From Solea solea (Eukaryota > Chordata > Actinopteri > Pleuronectiformes > Soleidae): 64,000 bases of DNA. Both the position numbers and the translations under genes were made by a program. Numbering within the stretch: position 1 is the first letter of the stretch; each line of letters starts with the position of its first letter. Positions 38,501 through 49,939 of this stretch are shown one piece after another. The notes under the pieces are model-generated. The model had not been told where the DNA came from, did no database searches, and saw only the letters and a program-made list of their open reading frames with translations. The stretch spans positions 14,405,381-14,469,380 of the forward strand of contig NC_081136.1 in assembly GCF_958295425.1 (NCBI RefSeq). Reading direction: 5' to 3'.

Positions 38501-41500
38501 TTTCCAAGGGGTTAAGGATTCAGCAAGAATTAGTGATTGACAGTTGATGTCAGGCCAGCTGTGGTTGTGCATTCTTCCTGAATTACCAAACTGCTCTTAT
38601 CTTGGATGTGTATGTGTGTTTTTGGTTGTAGTTAGTGCCAGAGAGAGGGTGTGTACTTGAGGCTCGAGTGGAAAATGGAAGGAAACGATTAATGAAACCA
38701 TGACGTAATCACAGGGAGATGAAATTGCTGTCATTTCCTGATAAGAGATGTTTAAATCAGCCCTTTTTTTTCCGATCTTGCTTTGATAAACATTTACCAG
38801 GATACACAGAAAGCAAAGCTCCTCAAATTATACAGTTATCTGATGTTTCTCCAGTGAGTGGCCGTTCCAAGTCTTCACCCACTCTGTACCACTCTGCACT
38901 ATCACCTATCTCTTCACTCATGCACTATGCTCTTTCCCCCCCACCGTCACGTTACACTCGACTCGGTGAGTAAATCATCGCATCTGAGGTGGTTTCCTCT
39001 CATTTTCTCCTGATATGAGACGTCTCTAGTGAGATCATGAGAATATGATTTACTGATTTCGTAGCTGCTGTTGCTATGCTTTTAAAGTTTGTGCACAGTG
39101 GTAAATGTAGCCATTTTAGCATCAAAACTCCCTGCACTAAATTACATTTTATAATGGAAAACCTGTTTCAAAAAGTTATTACTATTAAATATATAGTCCA
39201 TTCAAGTACATTCTAGGAGTTGCTGGATTTTTATGTGTAAATGTTAGAAATTAAAATATTGATATTTTGCGCCATCAAATCACATTATATATCAAGATGG
39301 TGGTATACTGTCATCAGTATTTTTCCTCGTCCCTAATGCTTGTTGCTTCTGGATCTAGTGTGAAACACATACACACATGTTGATGCAATTTATAGCTTTT
39401 TGTAACACTAAATAAAATGGTAACACTTTACAGTGACAGTACATTAATACATTTGTAATGTGGATGTAATGTTTTTGTGATCCCATTTTATTTCTAATGC
39501 AAGTTCCAGCTTACAGTGGCAAAGTGTAGTAATAAGGAGAACATTTGACAGTAATAATACAATTATTTCCAAAGTAATATCCAGTTAATAGCCTGTTAAT
39601 GGAAATTAACAGGCTAACAAAAAGTGTGATATCTTTTTATGACAATTGTTTTAAAATTGATAATTACTTTTCTATTAAGTTGAAATTCATCCTCAATTAT
39701 GTCCCGCATACATTTTCCATTGTTATTACCAAGTGCTTACTATAGGCATAAGATGGTATTGCCAGAACACAGTTGTTAACATACATTTAGCATAGCCTTA
39801 CTGTGCTCTAATTGAAAGTATTACCAATAAAAACACAGCATTTACATTGCTACATTCCAAAAGTGAAGAAATCTAGTGTGGCAGTGAACATTAGTGAGCT
39901 ATGATGCAACTGTCAAACGATTAAGAGAAAAGAAATGAGAGGAAACTGCTTTAGATAATTGATACTCAACTGTAGTGCACCTCTTTGACCACCACCACAG
40001 CCTCCACCTCCACCTGTCCACCCAACCATCCACTGGCCACTCACCTCACTCCACTCCTCCTCTTCTTCTTTCCACAGATGAGCTCACAGTGCCTGCTCTA
40101 TATCCCAGCAGCCCAGATGTGTGGGCATCATACCCACTCTACCCGGCGGAGCTGTCGCAGGCCCTCCAACCCGCTTTCACCTACCCTTCCTCACTCCATG
40201 CTCAGGTAACCTGCAGACCCACCCTTTCCTCCCTTACCATCACCACCACCACCACCACCACTACTACTGCCCCTTCACCTCCTCCTGAGCACACTTTACA
40301 CACAGCTGCCAGCCCCGAGGTCATTGGTCTGCTCTATGGGTGTGTGCACCTTGAAGTACACCCCGAATCATCCTCTCTTTTTTTTTAAAGTTACAAAGAA
40401 GTTATTTGCTGCAAAGCACAGTTTTGGAAGTCAATAATAAATCCTGCAGGGCTTATCTTAGTACAAACTACTGAGTAGAATAACAAAAATGACACCATGG
40501 CTTCAGACTACCATTTCCAAAATAGTAGTCAAGAAATAAATGTGCTGTCTGACACAACATAATTTTGTTTATTGATGGTGAAATTGCTGATTGTATTAAT
40601 ATAAATATTTATTCAAGGTGTAGATACTGTTGCTAAGAATGCTGGGAAATTTACTGAATAGTTATTTCCCATTAATTAAACTAAACAAAATTGTACATCA
40701 TATTCAAGGTTGGAATTGCCAGTTTGCAACAAATTATTTGAAGACTAACCATATAATCAATTTACTCTAAGTATTAATATAATTTTATGGCAATAAAGTT
40801 AAAGCACCTTCTTGAGTGGAAGATTACCAAAAAAACACAGCTTAGGGTTTAAATGAATCAATAAATGCTCATGACATGTCACTTTAATCAACTCAATTAC
40901 TCTCTCACACACACACACAGTCACACACAGTCACGCACATTACCGAAAGCTTTGGTTCTTTTGAAAAGGTTTGCGTCATCATTTGATCATCACCTGCTTC
41001 ATTAATTAAAACATTCCTTTTCCACCAAACTTGATCCAAATGATGGTCTTTTAAGCTGCCTAGCTCCAGTGTGAGTTCACATAATAATTCCATATTGATC
41101 CCATGAAATTCTTCTCATGAATGTTTGGTACTGGCTGACCCTGATTAGATCTCAGTATTAGATATTCAATTTCTTTTTTTTTTCTTCTTTTGCAATTGTT
41201 TGCATTGATTTCTCAGTAGTTTGAAGTATTTAAATGTTGTAGTTTCTCTGTTAGAGTGTATACAGAGTATATTTCCATGTTCTGTATATGGTTATTTAAG
41301 TATGGAGGCCCCTAGCAAACACAGTAAAGCTGAATCTTAGATGATATAAGAATTTTAAATGAGTGAATCTGCCTAGCTGTTTTTTTTCTACGTGCATTGG
41401 CTATGAACACACACATGCTGACACAAAGAAAATGTGGCCTTGTGATTTCAATAGTGATTGTGGTCAATGTTAACATCACTCATTCTCTTCTGACCTTGAC

Positions 41501-42907
41501 TATATGCTGATAGAAGATATGAAATGTGCATATAAACAAGTAAAGCCCTCACACTAAAGTGATCACATCAAAGTGATGCTAAGATGAGCTCAGCTCTCTG
41601 GCTCATCCAACTGCTGGCATCATTTCCAGCGAGAGTACAGTCATTTTGGATGATTAGTAAAAGCTGTGAAGATGTGGAGCAAACAGCATGTCAACTTGTT
41701 AAAATTGCTAATATAAGGTAGAGCAGTGGTTCTAAAACTTTGTATACCTGAGAAAATATTGAGCGGTCAAAGTAACGCATTATCGCCAACGTTAAAATAC
41801 AGGTGGTGTAAACAGGCCGAGCAAAGTCGGTTACAGACTTCACACAGGAGACAGATTTATTCCTGATAAGGTTAATAAGGCATTTGCTCATCATCCTCCT
41901 CTTCCTCACATATACGTCAAATACTGAGATAGTGAAATTAGATTAAGGTGACTCAAATTATTATTTTTTTTTTTTCATTTTCTACGCACTACGGTCAAAA
42001 TTCCTCAGCTCCACTCTGATCACATACCGTGGTATATACAGTAGAACAGTATTTTCATCCAAGTACGTGTACCACAGTTTGAGAACCATTGAGGTAGACG
42101 AACAATGCAACAGTTGGACCAATTTCCTTTCTCCCCAATACCACTAGCTACTATTAGCTACATCTGGAAGCTGCTTATTTATTTATTTTAGCTTAGCCTA
42201 GCTTAGCTTAAAGAGAGTAAAATTTGATATGTAGTTTTTGTACAGAGTAAACCAAGGAACTAAAATGTGGTTATGATAAAATGTCAGAGATTTTGGTGAT
42301 TGGTCAAAATTTGGACAGACCCAGACATGCTAAGCTAACTTGTTGATAGATAGCTTTGTATTTAACCTATTCTTGAATAGAGTGGCATTAACGTTCTCAG
42401 CCTGGACAGCAAAGTGAAGATGTAAAAATTAGGGATGGGACAATAAGTATATCACAAACTCGAGTATCTAGCGATATTAGCGACATTTATGAACTATGAA
42501 GCTGTTAACAATGCCTAATTCTCCAACTGTGGAACAAAAAGAAGAAATAAAGAGCCCAAACATGACTCATGATCTTTTGATTGTATCGGATGTTACATTT
42601 TTATCTGTCCAATATTAGATCCATCATTTTTACCGTTACTGACCAATTCCTATCATCTGGGCAGATATGTGTTTTTATTCAAATTACGGGATGAAAGACA
42701 GTCATATGCAGAGAAAAAACTGTTGGGAATATTTCACATCACATTAAAGTTTGTATGATAACATATACAGTATATTGTATGATGCCCTGTCAAACCTTGT
42801 ATGGATGTGCACATGTGTTAATGCACGTGTTTTTGTTTGATTAGATTCGCTGGCTCCCACCTGCAGATGGAACTCCTCAGGGATGGAAGTCCAGGCAGTT
42901 CTGCTGA
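17530..42907 (+). CDS. rbpms: RNA-binding protein with multiple splicing, seven coding exons, 194 aa
   Basis: Coding exons: 17530-17592, 31266-31343, 31989-32027, 34994-35056, 37943-38093, 40078-40205 and 42845-42907, all GT/AG with matching phases (only the 38093/40078 junction is phase 1). The 194-aa product matches human RBPMS (196 aa). An acidic N-terminus is followed by one RRM (about residues 22-98) with RNP2 LFVSGL and RNP1 GFVSF, then a Pro-rich linker, [13 protein letters not shown], and the C-terminal RWLPP...[13 protein letters not shown] dimerises through its RRM, binds CAC-containing RNA motifs and regulates splicing and mRNA fate, notably in smooth and cardiac muscle and retinal ganglion cells. 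The dctn6 neighbour supports RBPMS over RBPMS2. Intron 1 is 13.7 kb. The stop lies in exon 7, which has a donor at 42915 seven bases later, so the 3' UTR is probably spliced onward. Possible alternative exons are listed separately. Confidence 0.96.
18585..18915. repeat. Interspersed repeat remnant with a perfect 15-bp hairpin
   Basis: The block starts near 'ccggccaatactgatgat' and ends near 'gattggccgataacagtc', so its ends are roughly inverted ('cggccaata' against 'ttggccgata'). Inside it, 18650-18682 is a perfect 15-bp inverted repeat with a 3-nt loop. It resembles the 'atcggcc' class of nonautonomous teleost repeats; the family name is not known to me. Confidence 0.5.
20075..20270. repeat. 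Degraded 'attaatcgattagttg' class repeat
   Basis: 'gattaatcaattagttgg' with neighbouring 'aatgtgagaatatttgtgc' resembles the widespread fish repeat seen better preserved at 30264-30530. It is strongly diverged and its ends are unclear. Confidence 0.4.
22190..22420. repeat. Degraded 'attaatcattcgttgcag' repeat
   Basis: 'cagattaatcattcgttgca' followed by several 'gattaatcc' and 'taagtcattt' motifs resembles the terminal part of the same family as 30264-30530. Only the end is recognisable. Confidence 0.35.
30264..30530. repeat. Nonautonomous interspersed repeat ('ggctgcaac' family)
   Basis: The element begins 'atggctgcaactgtgttatt', contains 'agttgtttggtccataaaat' and 'ctcaaatgtcttgttttgtc', and ends 'taatcgattcgtctgtgcaa'. 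The terminal 'ggctgcaac' and 'gtgcaacc' form imperfect inverted ends. I recognise the internal blocks from a very common teleost repeat. Its short antisense open frame (104 codons) is incidental. Confidence 0.75.
32028..34993 (+). other. rbpms: rbpms intron 3, with one candidate exon
   Basis: Bounded by GTACAG at 32028 and CCCCAG at 34988-34993. It is mostly unique noncoding sequence with pyrimidine-rich tracts (34190-34260, 34560-34680) and a GA run (34815-34858). The only splice-compatible open segment I noticed is 34660-34755. Confidence 0.6.
34660..34755 (+). other. rbpms: Candidate 96-nt alternative exon inside the rbpms RRM (uncertain)
   Basis: A pyrimidine-rich acceptor (CTTTTTCAG, 34651-34659) and a donor (AAA|GTAAGC) flank 96 nt that are open only in phase 0. 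Phase 0 is what is needed between exon 3 (ends SKQ) and exon 4 (starts PVGF). It would insert 32 residues (LSPSLP...ELSLYK) into the RRM just before RNP1, which should disrupt RNA binding. A phase-matched, symmetric, stop-free segment with both splice sites is suggestive. However, an unselected 32-codon stretch is stop-free about one time in five, so this may be a pseudo-exon. Confidence 0.25.
35057..37942 (+). other. rbpms: rbpms intron 4, no exon found
   Basis: 2.9 kb between a GTAAGT donor and an AACTCAG acceptor. It has AT-rich segments, no recognised repeats and no family-like open frame. The stretch at 36660-36860 has unusually balanced composition and could be a conserved noncoding element, but I cannot test conservation here. 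Confidence 0.6.
38855..38965 (+). other. rbpms: Candidate 111-nt symmetric cassette exon of rbpms
   Basis: Between exon 5 (ends with one leftover base, T) and exon 6 lies a 111-nt segment with acceptor TTTCTCCAG (to 38854) and strong donor G|GTGAGT (38966). In the required phase 1 it reads without a stop: T+TG gives Leu, then [17 protein letters not shown] and further Ser/Pro-rich residues to RYTRLG. The last base G joins exon 6 (AT) to give Asp in place of Tyr. Entry and exit phases match, so 37 residues would be added to the linker after the RRM without frame change. The linker is the part of RBPMS proteins that varies by splicing. A possible branch-point CTGAT lies only about 12 nt from the acceptor, which is a weakness. 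Confidence 0.45.
39418..39826. mobile_element. MITE-like element with 'tggtaacactttac' inverted ends and target duplication
   Basis: The left end 'tggtaacacttt' (39418) is mirrored by 'aaagtattacca' (ending 39826), differing at one position. The element is flanked on both sides by the identical hexamer 'ataaaa' (39412-39417 and 39827-39832), consistent with a target-site duplication in AT-rich DNA. The body of about 409 bp has no coding frame. It lies in rbpms intron 5. Confidence 0.6.
40206..40388 (+). other. rbpms: Open read-through extension of rbpms exon 6
   Basis: If the exon 6 donor (CAG|GTAACC) were not used, translation would continue in frame for 60 more codons. The extension includes a run of nine Thr from ACC/ACT triplets near 40239-40268, and stops at 40386-40388. 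It may be an intron-retention isoform, but the microsatellite origin of the Thr run and lack of family resemblance make chance more likely. Confidence 0.2.
41724..42091 (+). mobile_element. Nonautonomous hAT-type transposon (368 bp) in rbpms intron 6
   Basis: The left end is CAGTGGTTCTAAAACTTTG and the right end, reverse-complemented, is CAATGGTTCTCAAACTGTG, the typical 'CAGTGGTTCTCAAACT' hAT (Charlie-like) terminal repeat. The flanking 8-mers aggtagag (41716-41723) and aggtagac (42092-42099) differ at one base, matching the 8-bp target duplication of hAT elements. There is no transposase frame. A second copy in reverse orientation lies at about 59628-60009. Confidence 0.85.
42432..42660. repeat. 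Interspersed repeat, copy 2 of the family at 1890-2215
   Basis: It begins near 'agggatgggacaataag', then 'aaactcgagtatctagcgat', 'aagctgttaacaa', 'gaagaaataaagagccca', and 'atctgtccaatattagatcc', matching the first copy in order. It is shorter by internal deletions. Confidence 0.7.
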
Positions 42908-42914
42908 AGTATGT

Positions 42915-45900
42915 GTGAGTAACAACTTAAACACATGAACACACACACTAAGCTTCCTCCCCTGTGATGACATAGAAATGTATATTGCGGTGCGTTGTGA
43001 AAATACTTCAGTAAATGTTATGACACTTTGTTGAAACAGGCGCAGATGTATTCCTAAACATGTCGAGAATCTCGCATGAAGTTACTCCATGCACGTGGTG
43101 GTTGCGTCAAAGCAAGTGGCCTCTTTATGCCCTCAGATCTCACATGTAAAGGCTCCATTTTGCCAACAACCGAAAACAAATCATCTAATTAGTCACATTT
43201 CAGCTGCCAGTGAGTACATACTGTTCAATAACACAAAACAAGTTAGCCTGTGAGAAGTCAATGTGGACATGTTAAATCCAGCCAGTCAATTAAACTGCAG
43301 CAGCATCATAAGAGATAAAAGAGGCAATTTAAAGGGGGAGCTCCATTATTTTCCTCTCTCAGGTCACAGGGTACTGAGGCTCGACTTTTCCCATTGAAGT
43401 GATGCTTGATCACACATCAAAGGCAGCGAGTCAAACAGAATGTAAAACGAGTGCCAATGCCGATGTTTTAATGAAACAGAATGGTAGAGCTCAGCAAATA
43501 TGAGGTGATATGATAAAATGAAGTGACTTATAGTACTGCTATTAAATAGCACCTATCAGAGTAGCTTTACTCAAGTACTAGGTGTATGATGCCTTGGCAA
43601 ATTTGAGCAACCTCTGTCACACCATACATATAAATTGACAGTCAGTGGGGATTATCTGATCTCCAAATCCCCCCCACTCCCATGGTATATGTAGATGTTG
43701 GTTTCAAGGCAGATATTCAACACATTGACTCGTTCAGATCTAGTGGTGTCTGCTTTCTTCAAACTAACTTAACTGCAGTTCACAATTTATGTTTGTGTTG
43801 TCTGTGCGAAACCTGCAATCTTGTAATAGTGCAATTTTCCTGTCCAAAAAAACCCCCCAACACAATCCAGTGCATGAATATGAAATGCATTCAAGGAATT
43901 TTGCAAACGGTCATACAGTCCACTAACCAAATACTTGCTGTTAATTGTGGTAATGGATGCACCACAAATTAGGTAGAGACTAGACCATTGGAGAAGAAAC
44001 AATGTTCACTTTTGTATGTTTTAAATATGGTCATGACTAGTCACACTAACTGATCAACTTTCTATAATCACACGAATAATCAGAATTAGTCTTACTGATC
44101 TGAGTGTAATATTCCAAATCATTTTATTGCTCATATTGAGTTATTTTGGGTCAGGGTAAGATGTTACTAGGTCCTCATATCTGCCTACTAGAAATATGTT
44201 GTGTATTTATTGTTATTTTATATGAGGGAATTTTTTTTTATTGCACCACAATAAACACATAATATTGTCCTCTATTTGTGTTGGTACATTGCAGCAGATA
44301 TTGGGGTGTGTTTGTCATTTTGTCAAACCCTGGCACAATGAAATACATGTTTTAATTTTAGAGAGGTTTTTTTCCTTTTCTGTATTATAACTAAGTACAC
44401 AGTGGAGGATTATAAAGAAGGCGGTATGGAAAGAGACGGCGAATGTGATGCTCTTTAAGGTCGTAAATGTGGAATATGCACCATGAACTGCTGAGGTACC
44501 TGGGAAGGGCCACTTTAATTAATCTTTATTAAAAATTGATTAACGTGGGGCTCTGTTTTAAATAAATTACAGATGAAATGATTTTAGTGGCGCTGCAGTG
44601 CGTCCACAAAGCAGTTGGTGTCTAATAAATGCTTCGATAAGTCTGTGAGTTCACCGTAACTACTCGCCGAACTACACAGCACATGCGTGGGTCCAACTCT
44701 GTGGTTCAGACCAACTGAACATTGTTGTACCACAAAAAACAAAACCACAAAGCACAACAAATCCCCTGCTAGTCTGTGTCTCTGTTTTGAGTGCCTCCAT
44801 GCGTGTGTGTTTGAGCGCACGGCGCCAGTCTCGCTGTCACCAGCAGCCTCCCTTCAACGTCTTGGGACAGGAAGAGACATGTTCTCCTGACCCCTTAGGG
44901 AGTCGGCAGAGAGTAGGTGGGAGGTGGCAGTGGCATGGAAGCTCACATTCATCAAGCTGTTGATTGATGCTAGTCCTTTGCCGTCTCTATCTAACCCTGC
45001 ATCTATTTCCAGACATTTGAGCATACTGCATGAGAAAAAGCTGTTGGATTAATTTGATGTTGTGGGGATTTTGTCTCTATTTTCGGGGGGGGGGGGGGTG
45101 TCCTAAGAGGAAGGGAGGGGCTTGGAGGAAATAATTACTACTCTATCAAACCAGAAGGAAGTCATTTGGTCAGCCAGGCTGCCCCAGTGGATATTAGCCC
45201 CGCAATTGAACAACATCATCCCCACATCCGGGAGGGTGAAGTGAAGTTGAGACCTCCGGCAAGAATATTGTGATAATTACAGGCTAGTGCAGCAGATAAA
45301 CTGTATACACACATATATGCAACACATACTTTGATTATATAGTTTATGTAATGTAATGCTACATGCCCAAATGGCAAGCCTGATAATAATAATCTGACTT
45401 CTGCAGTCATCGTTTCATTAAAACAGTCCCTCCATTACTGTGGAAAACCTCAAAACCTCACTGTGAACATTTTCCCACACTTTCCTAAAGATGATGCCCC
45501 TGTGAAAATAGTTTCATCCTCTGAATGTTTTAACATGGCAAAAAAAAAAAAATCTAAATAGCCAAACATATTCCTCTAAACCTACAACTATGACTAATAC
45601 TCCATTTTGGAATGTTTTTTGTGAAAAGCAATGAAAGGTAGATGGAATAAATGTAAAGACAGAAGACACAGTAAAGCACACAGAAAAATGCAACAGTGCC
45701 ATCATTAAGGAGTGGAACAGCTGGTGGACAATAAATGTGCCTTCTTCAAGTAGAAACGTAGACATATGCCAAGGAAACATACTCATACGATTTGTTATAT
45801 GTCTTAATAACAGCTTCCAAATTAGGTAAATAAGCAGAAGATGGCAGCAACATCATGTATGTAGGATAAAAAAAGCTGGGTGAACCAGTCCTTAAGGAAC

Positions 45901-48900
45901 ATTTATTTTTTATTCCACAAGAGAAAGCTCTGTAAATGTCTGTGTACAAGGGTTTGCTATTAGTATAGTTTATGGTTCACTGTATATCTCCCTTCATAGA
46001 TATAGTGATATAAATATTGAATATGTGCCAGACACTTTATATACTGTACGTTTATTTGCATTAATAAAATATGATGTGGAGGCTAAAGCATTTTAGATTT
46101 TACATATCACCATTTTAATCACATTGTGATGTTTACATGTGTCACATATGAACAGTTAGACATACACATTATCTCCACAATGTGTATTTGCAAACATTGC
46201 AGATCTTGTGTGAGTCGGCTCGTCTGTCATGTTACAGGTTAGAAACACAGCTACTTGATTTGAGCTCAGCTGTGACGAGGGTGTTACTTATTTGTGCAAT
46301 GCAAACAAGAACCAAATCGCTCGTGAAACAATTTTAGCAGCCAGACTACAAGAATAAACTTGAACTGAGATTGCAGCGAGAAGCGGTCTGCTGATTGCAC
46401 CGCCATCTGCGAAAGATGGTGAGCTCACAGAAAGCCAGCATTTGTGAACTGTTGCTCACACCAAAGGCTATTAGTGACAGCAATGGGAATTCTAGAGGCT
46501 TGTGGTTGGTTAGTGGTTGTCTTGGCATCTGACGGATAGGGACCACTCATTGTAAGAATATGTAGACTTTTTTTTGGGGGGTGGGGGAGGTGTTGTCAGG
46601 AGTCTTTAGTCATGGCTGGTAATGACTTGTCCTAATCACCTGGCATCCTGCCTGTCACAAGAACCACCATTTAGACAACTGTATTTTCAGTCGTGCTACT
46701 TCATAAAAGAGGTTGGCTGCCTTTTGAGTGACTTTTTCTTTAGAGCGTACTGTAGTGTAAGCTTTTGTTGTTGTAATACCCGCGGGGGCTTAAGCCAGTC
46801 ATTCATCTGCATGTTTGTGGAGCTGAATTACATTTGACATTCAGACTCTGGTCCAGCGTTGCTTCCAAAGACAACCTAATAGTGGACATTAATGCCTAGT
46901 GAACTGGAGGGAAAGGTAATCCGGATTTTCCATCTGACAAGACATGGTGGTGGGGGGAGGGGGGTGTAGTGTGTGTGAGAGAGAGTCTGTGAGAGTCAAT
47001 TGTGTGTGTGTGTGTGCGTGTGTGTATTCTGACTGCCTGCCCTGAGGACCTTTTTGGCCAATCGCCCGACAAAACCAATGGTTCCTGTGCAATATTGGAC
47101 TAACTCCCACAGGAGGTCTGAGGACCAGCTGGGGCCCCTTCTAATAAGGAAGTGGGACTTTATTCTCTCACCCACTACTGATGCATAACACGCACTATAC
47201 ATATACACACACACACACACACACAATCATAGGCGTACGGCATAGATGCACTGTGGCCTCGTCCTTGCAGTGGGTTTCTGGAGCTAGATACATGTCAGCA
47301 GCTGCACTCATCACCACCCTGCACCAGCAGCTATCACTGCTATGTGAGAAACACAGCCATGGCCTAAAGGCTTTTCTCCGGATTAAAGGGGCTTCAGACG
47401 GGGGCTCTTTTTCATGGCTGCGCTGCACAGGTAGAGGGTCTAAAAGGACCACACTGACTCTCAGTACCTTGACTAAAAAAAATCAACTCTGCTACAGTGC
47501 CTACAGTGTCGAACGTCAACATGAACATTGTCTTTTTCTGAACACTTTACAGTATCCACACATGGTGATGCAGTTGAACTGCAGCTTGATTTGATTTGTG
47601 CAGGTTTTCAGCATGTCCACAAAACTATTAGTTAAAAGCCATTAGTTAAAAATATGTATAATTTCTAACTTATTTATGAATATATTTATGAAATTATTAC
47701 AAAGAGTGCTATGGTTCTGTTTCATGAATAGAGAGATACAGCCCTAGAATTCATATTTAACAACATCAGACTTGACAATGAACAATTTTTCTAGCGATCC
47801 TGCCTCTACTGCCTACCTTTAAAGGGACATTTCACAGTTCTTGATTCACTGTTCCTTGTTTCAGTGACAATTACAGGTCTATAACACATTTACTCTTTCT
47901 TTTGTGTCCTTACCTAATTGCTGTTGATAAATATCTGGCAATAAGGGAAAATGGGTTAGTTATATCTCTGCTACACCACTTTTTGTAAAATATTGACAGT
48001 TAAAGTTGGTAGGGAGGGCTAATGACTTACAATACACCTTTTATTGTACACCCAAGTGTTGGCGACACATTTGAACAAGTCTTCTTTTCTCCTCTTCATT
48101 TTAAGCACAAAATCAATGATCACTGATAACAAGGGGAGGAATGTTTGCTACATGAAGTCTCTCTGCGATAAAACAAAAAACACTGCACACATTCATGAGA
48201 AGCTCCGTCACCTCCCACATTCTCAAACACTCCGTGTTTACCTCTCTCACATCACGCACCAGGGCTGAGTTATTGGATGTAACACATTAAGCCCATGAAT
48301 CACTAAACCTTTTCCTAATCTACACAGACATGTTCAATGATCAACCCAGTCTGTAACCTCGGTGTCTCAGCTCGAGCAAATCGTACGGTCTGGAAGTATG
48401 TGTCGCATTAGCTTAGCCATGCAGCTCAATAACGCATCGATTCCTTCACCCTTGACTGAACGCGCAACAGGGCATTAGCTAGGCCAGCCGTACTTCTTCA
48501 AAAAACAAAACAAAAACTCTGGACGATGAACAGTTCCCAGCTTGACTTCCTTCCTTGCCTGCAACAGTGTCTCTCATTTCTCTTCTCACAAGGTCATGTT
48601 TGGTTTATTAATTGTTTATTGTTCCAAAGAGTTCCTCTCCCCTGAACCCTATTTACCACGGCCCCCAAGAGAAGTCTATTTCTGATGATACATCTGTGGG
48701 TGGATGTGAGGGTCGGAGGGTTGACCTCTCTCTTCGGTCTGCTGGTGGTGGGAGGACATGGGGGGGGGGCGGGGTGGACTATCGTGGGAGATATGGTTAT
48801 TAGTCTGACACTGACATCCTGTTTGTCTCAGCTGGACTTTGAGGTCCGAATATATTTGGTGAAATTGTCCCTTTAAAAAATGACATGCTGCTAATTCCAC

Positions 48901-49819
48901 GTGTGAAATTGAGTTTGGAAGTAAAATGGAGTTCTTCACATCCTGAGAAACCAGCTGTGTGGCATATGGAGGAGATATGAGTCCGTGAAAATATCTGTGA
49001 AGACATCACTGACTGCAAGTAATCTCAGCGTGGGCTTTGACTGAAAGCCTGGTGGTGTGAGAGTTGTAAAAGCGTAGGTGTTCAACGAACAGAGAGCGTC
49101 TATAATAAAGGATGCTATCAAATTGCATTTTGGGAAATGGTGTTTTTAGACCCTGATATAGCATATCTGTGTTTGCTCATTTAATATATGAGAGTAAAAC
49201 TAACCATTTAATATATACAGAGTTACATAATGACCCTTTACATTTATTTAGATAGGACCCTGGTCTTGTCTGCAAAAAGAGTGGGACCTTTGGAAAAGTC
49301 GGGATATTTTGACCGGATGCTACATTGATTTTGAACGTTGTTTTTAGTGCAATCCTAAATCAACGGAGGAGCTTGTAGTGGAGGGAGAAGATTTGGTGAC
49401 TGGAAGATTTCCGGTGTCTGTTTCCAGTCACATTTAAGCAGGTTTTGGTTCCCAGCAACCCACGTGGAGAGCAATAGAGGTGGAACACATTGACCAAAAT
49501 GCATCTTCTTCTCAGCTTTTAAATCTATTTGCATTTACATACTGTTAAGATTAGCCAGAAGCTTGCTACAGTTGTGGTGGGAAACAAAATGGTCGCACTG
49601 ACTCGCACATGTTGTCTCTCAACTACAACTCACATTTTCGAAACCTGCCTTGCTAGTGAGACTTAAGACAGTAAACGGCGATCAGACAATGAAGGCTTGT
49701 CATAAATGAATCAAAAAATGACTGTGTGTACAGTAATAAAATCAATCTCTTATCAGCCTTAAATCTGAGTCAACATCTTTACCACTCCGTCTCAAACTCT
49801 GTCTCCTGTGCGTCCTCAG
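42915..49819 (+). other. rbpms: rbpms 3' intron (intron 7), no exon recognised
   Basis: A donor GTGAGT at 42915, seven bases after the stop codon's exon sequence, and an acceptor CCTCAG at 49814-49819 define a 6.9-kb intron in the 3' UTR. It holds a G run (45085-45098), GT/CA runs (46998-47026, 47202-47225) and AT-rich unique sequence. I looked for the alternative C-terminal exon used by some mammalian RBPMS isoforms and did not recognise it. Confidence 0.5.
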
Positions 49820-49939
49820 GTTCCTGATGTGTGATGGTGGCCGTGGCCGGCTGTGACAGGCGTTGCCAATTGTTTCTCATGTCCAATTAGAAACCAGGAG
49901 GACTGACCCGACTCCAGCTCCTGGAGCAGCGTACCGCCG
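49820..49939 (+). other. rbpms: Probable rbpms 3' UTR exon, or alternative C-terminal exon
   Basis: 120 nt between CCTCAG and CCG|GTAAGA. The stretch is more GC-rich than its surroundings and looks non-random. Spliced after exon 7 it would be 3' UTR. Spliced directly after exon 6 (phase 0) it would add only VPDV before a stop, giving a short alternative C-terminus lacking the GWKSRQFC tail. Transcript data would settle which is used. Confidence 0.5.

Larger units (their letters stand above)
40206..42844 (+). other. rbpms: rbpms intron 6, carrying transposon copies
   Basis: The intron runs from GTAACC to an acceptor GATTAG at 42844. Apart from the open stretch at its start it holds a hAT-type miniature element (41724-42091), a 'gctaagctaa' remnant (about 42130-42240) and a second copy of the 1890-2215 repeat (42432-42660). 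Confidence 0.65.

Noticed and set aside
38811..38965. A longer version of the rbpms cassette using the acceptor at 38811
   Set aside because: With the required phase the junction would create TGA (T + GA), an immediate stop; the acceptor at 38854 avoids this.
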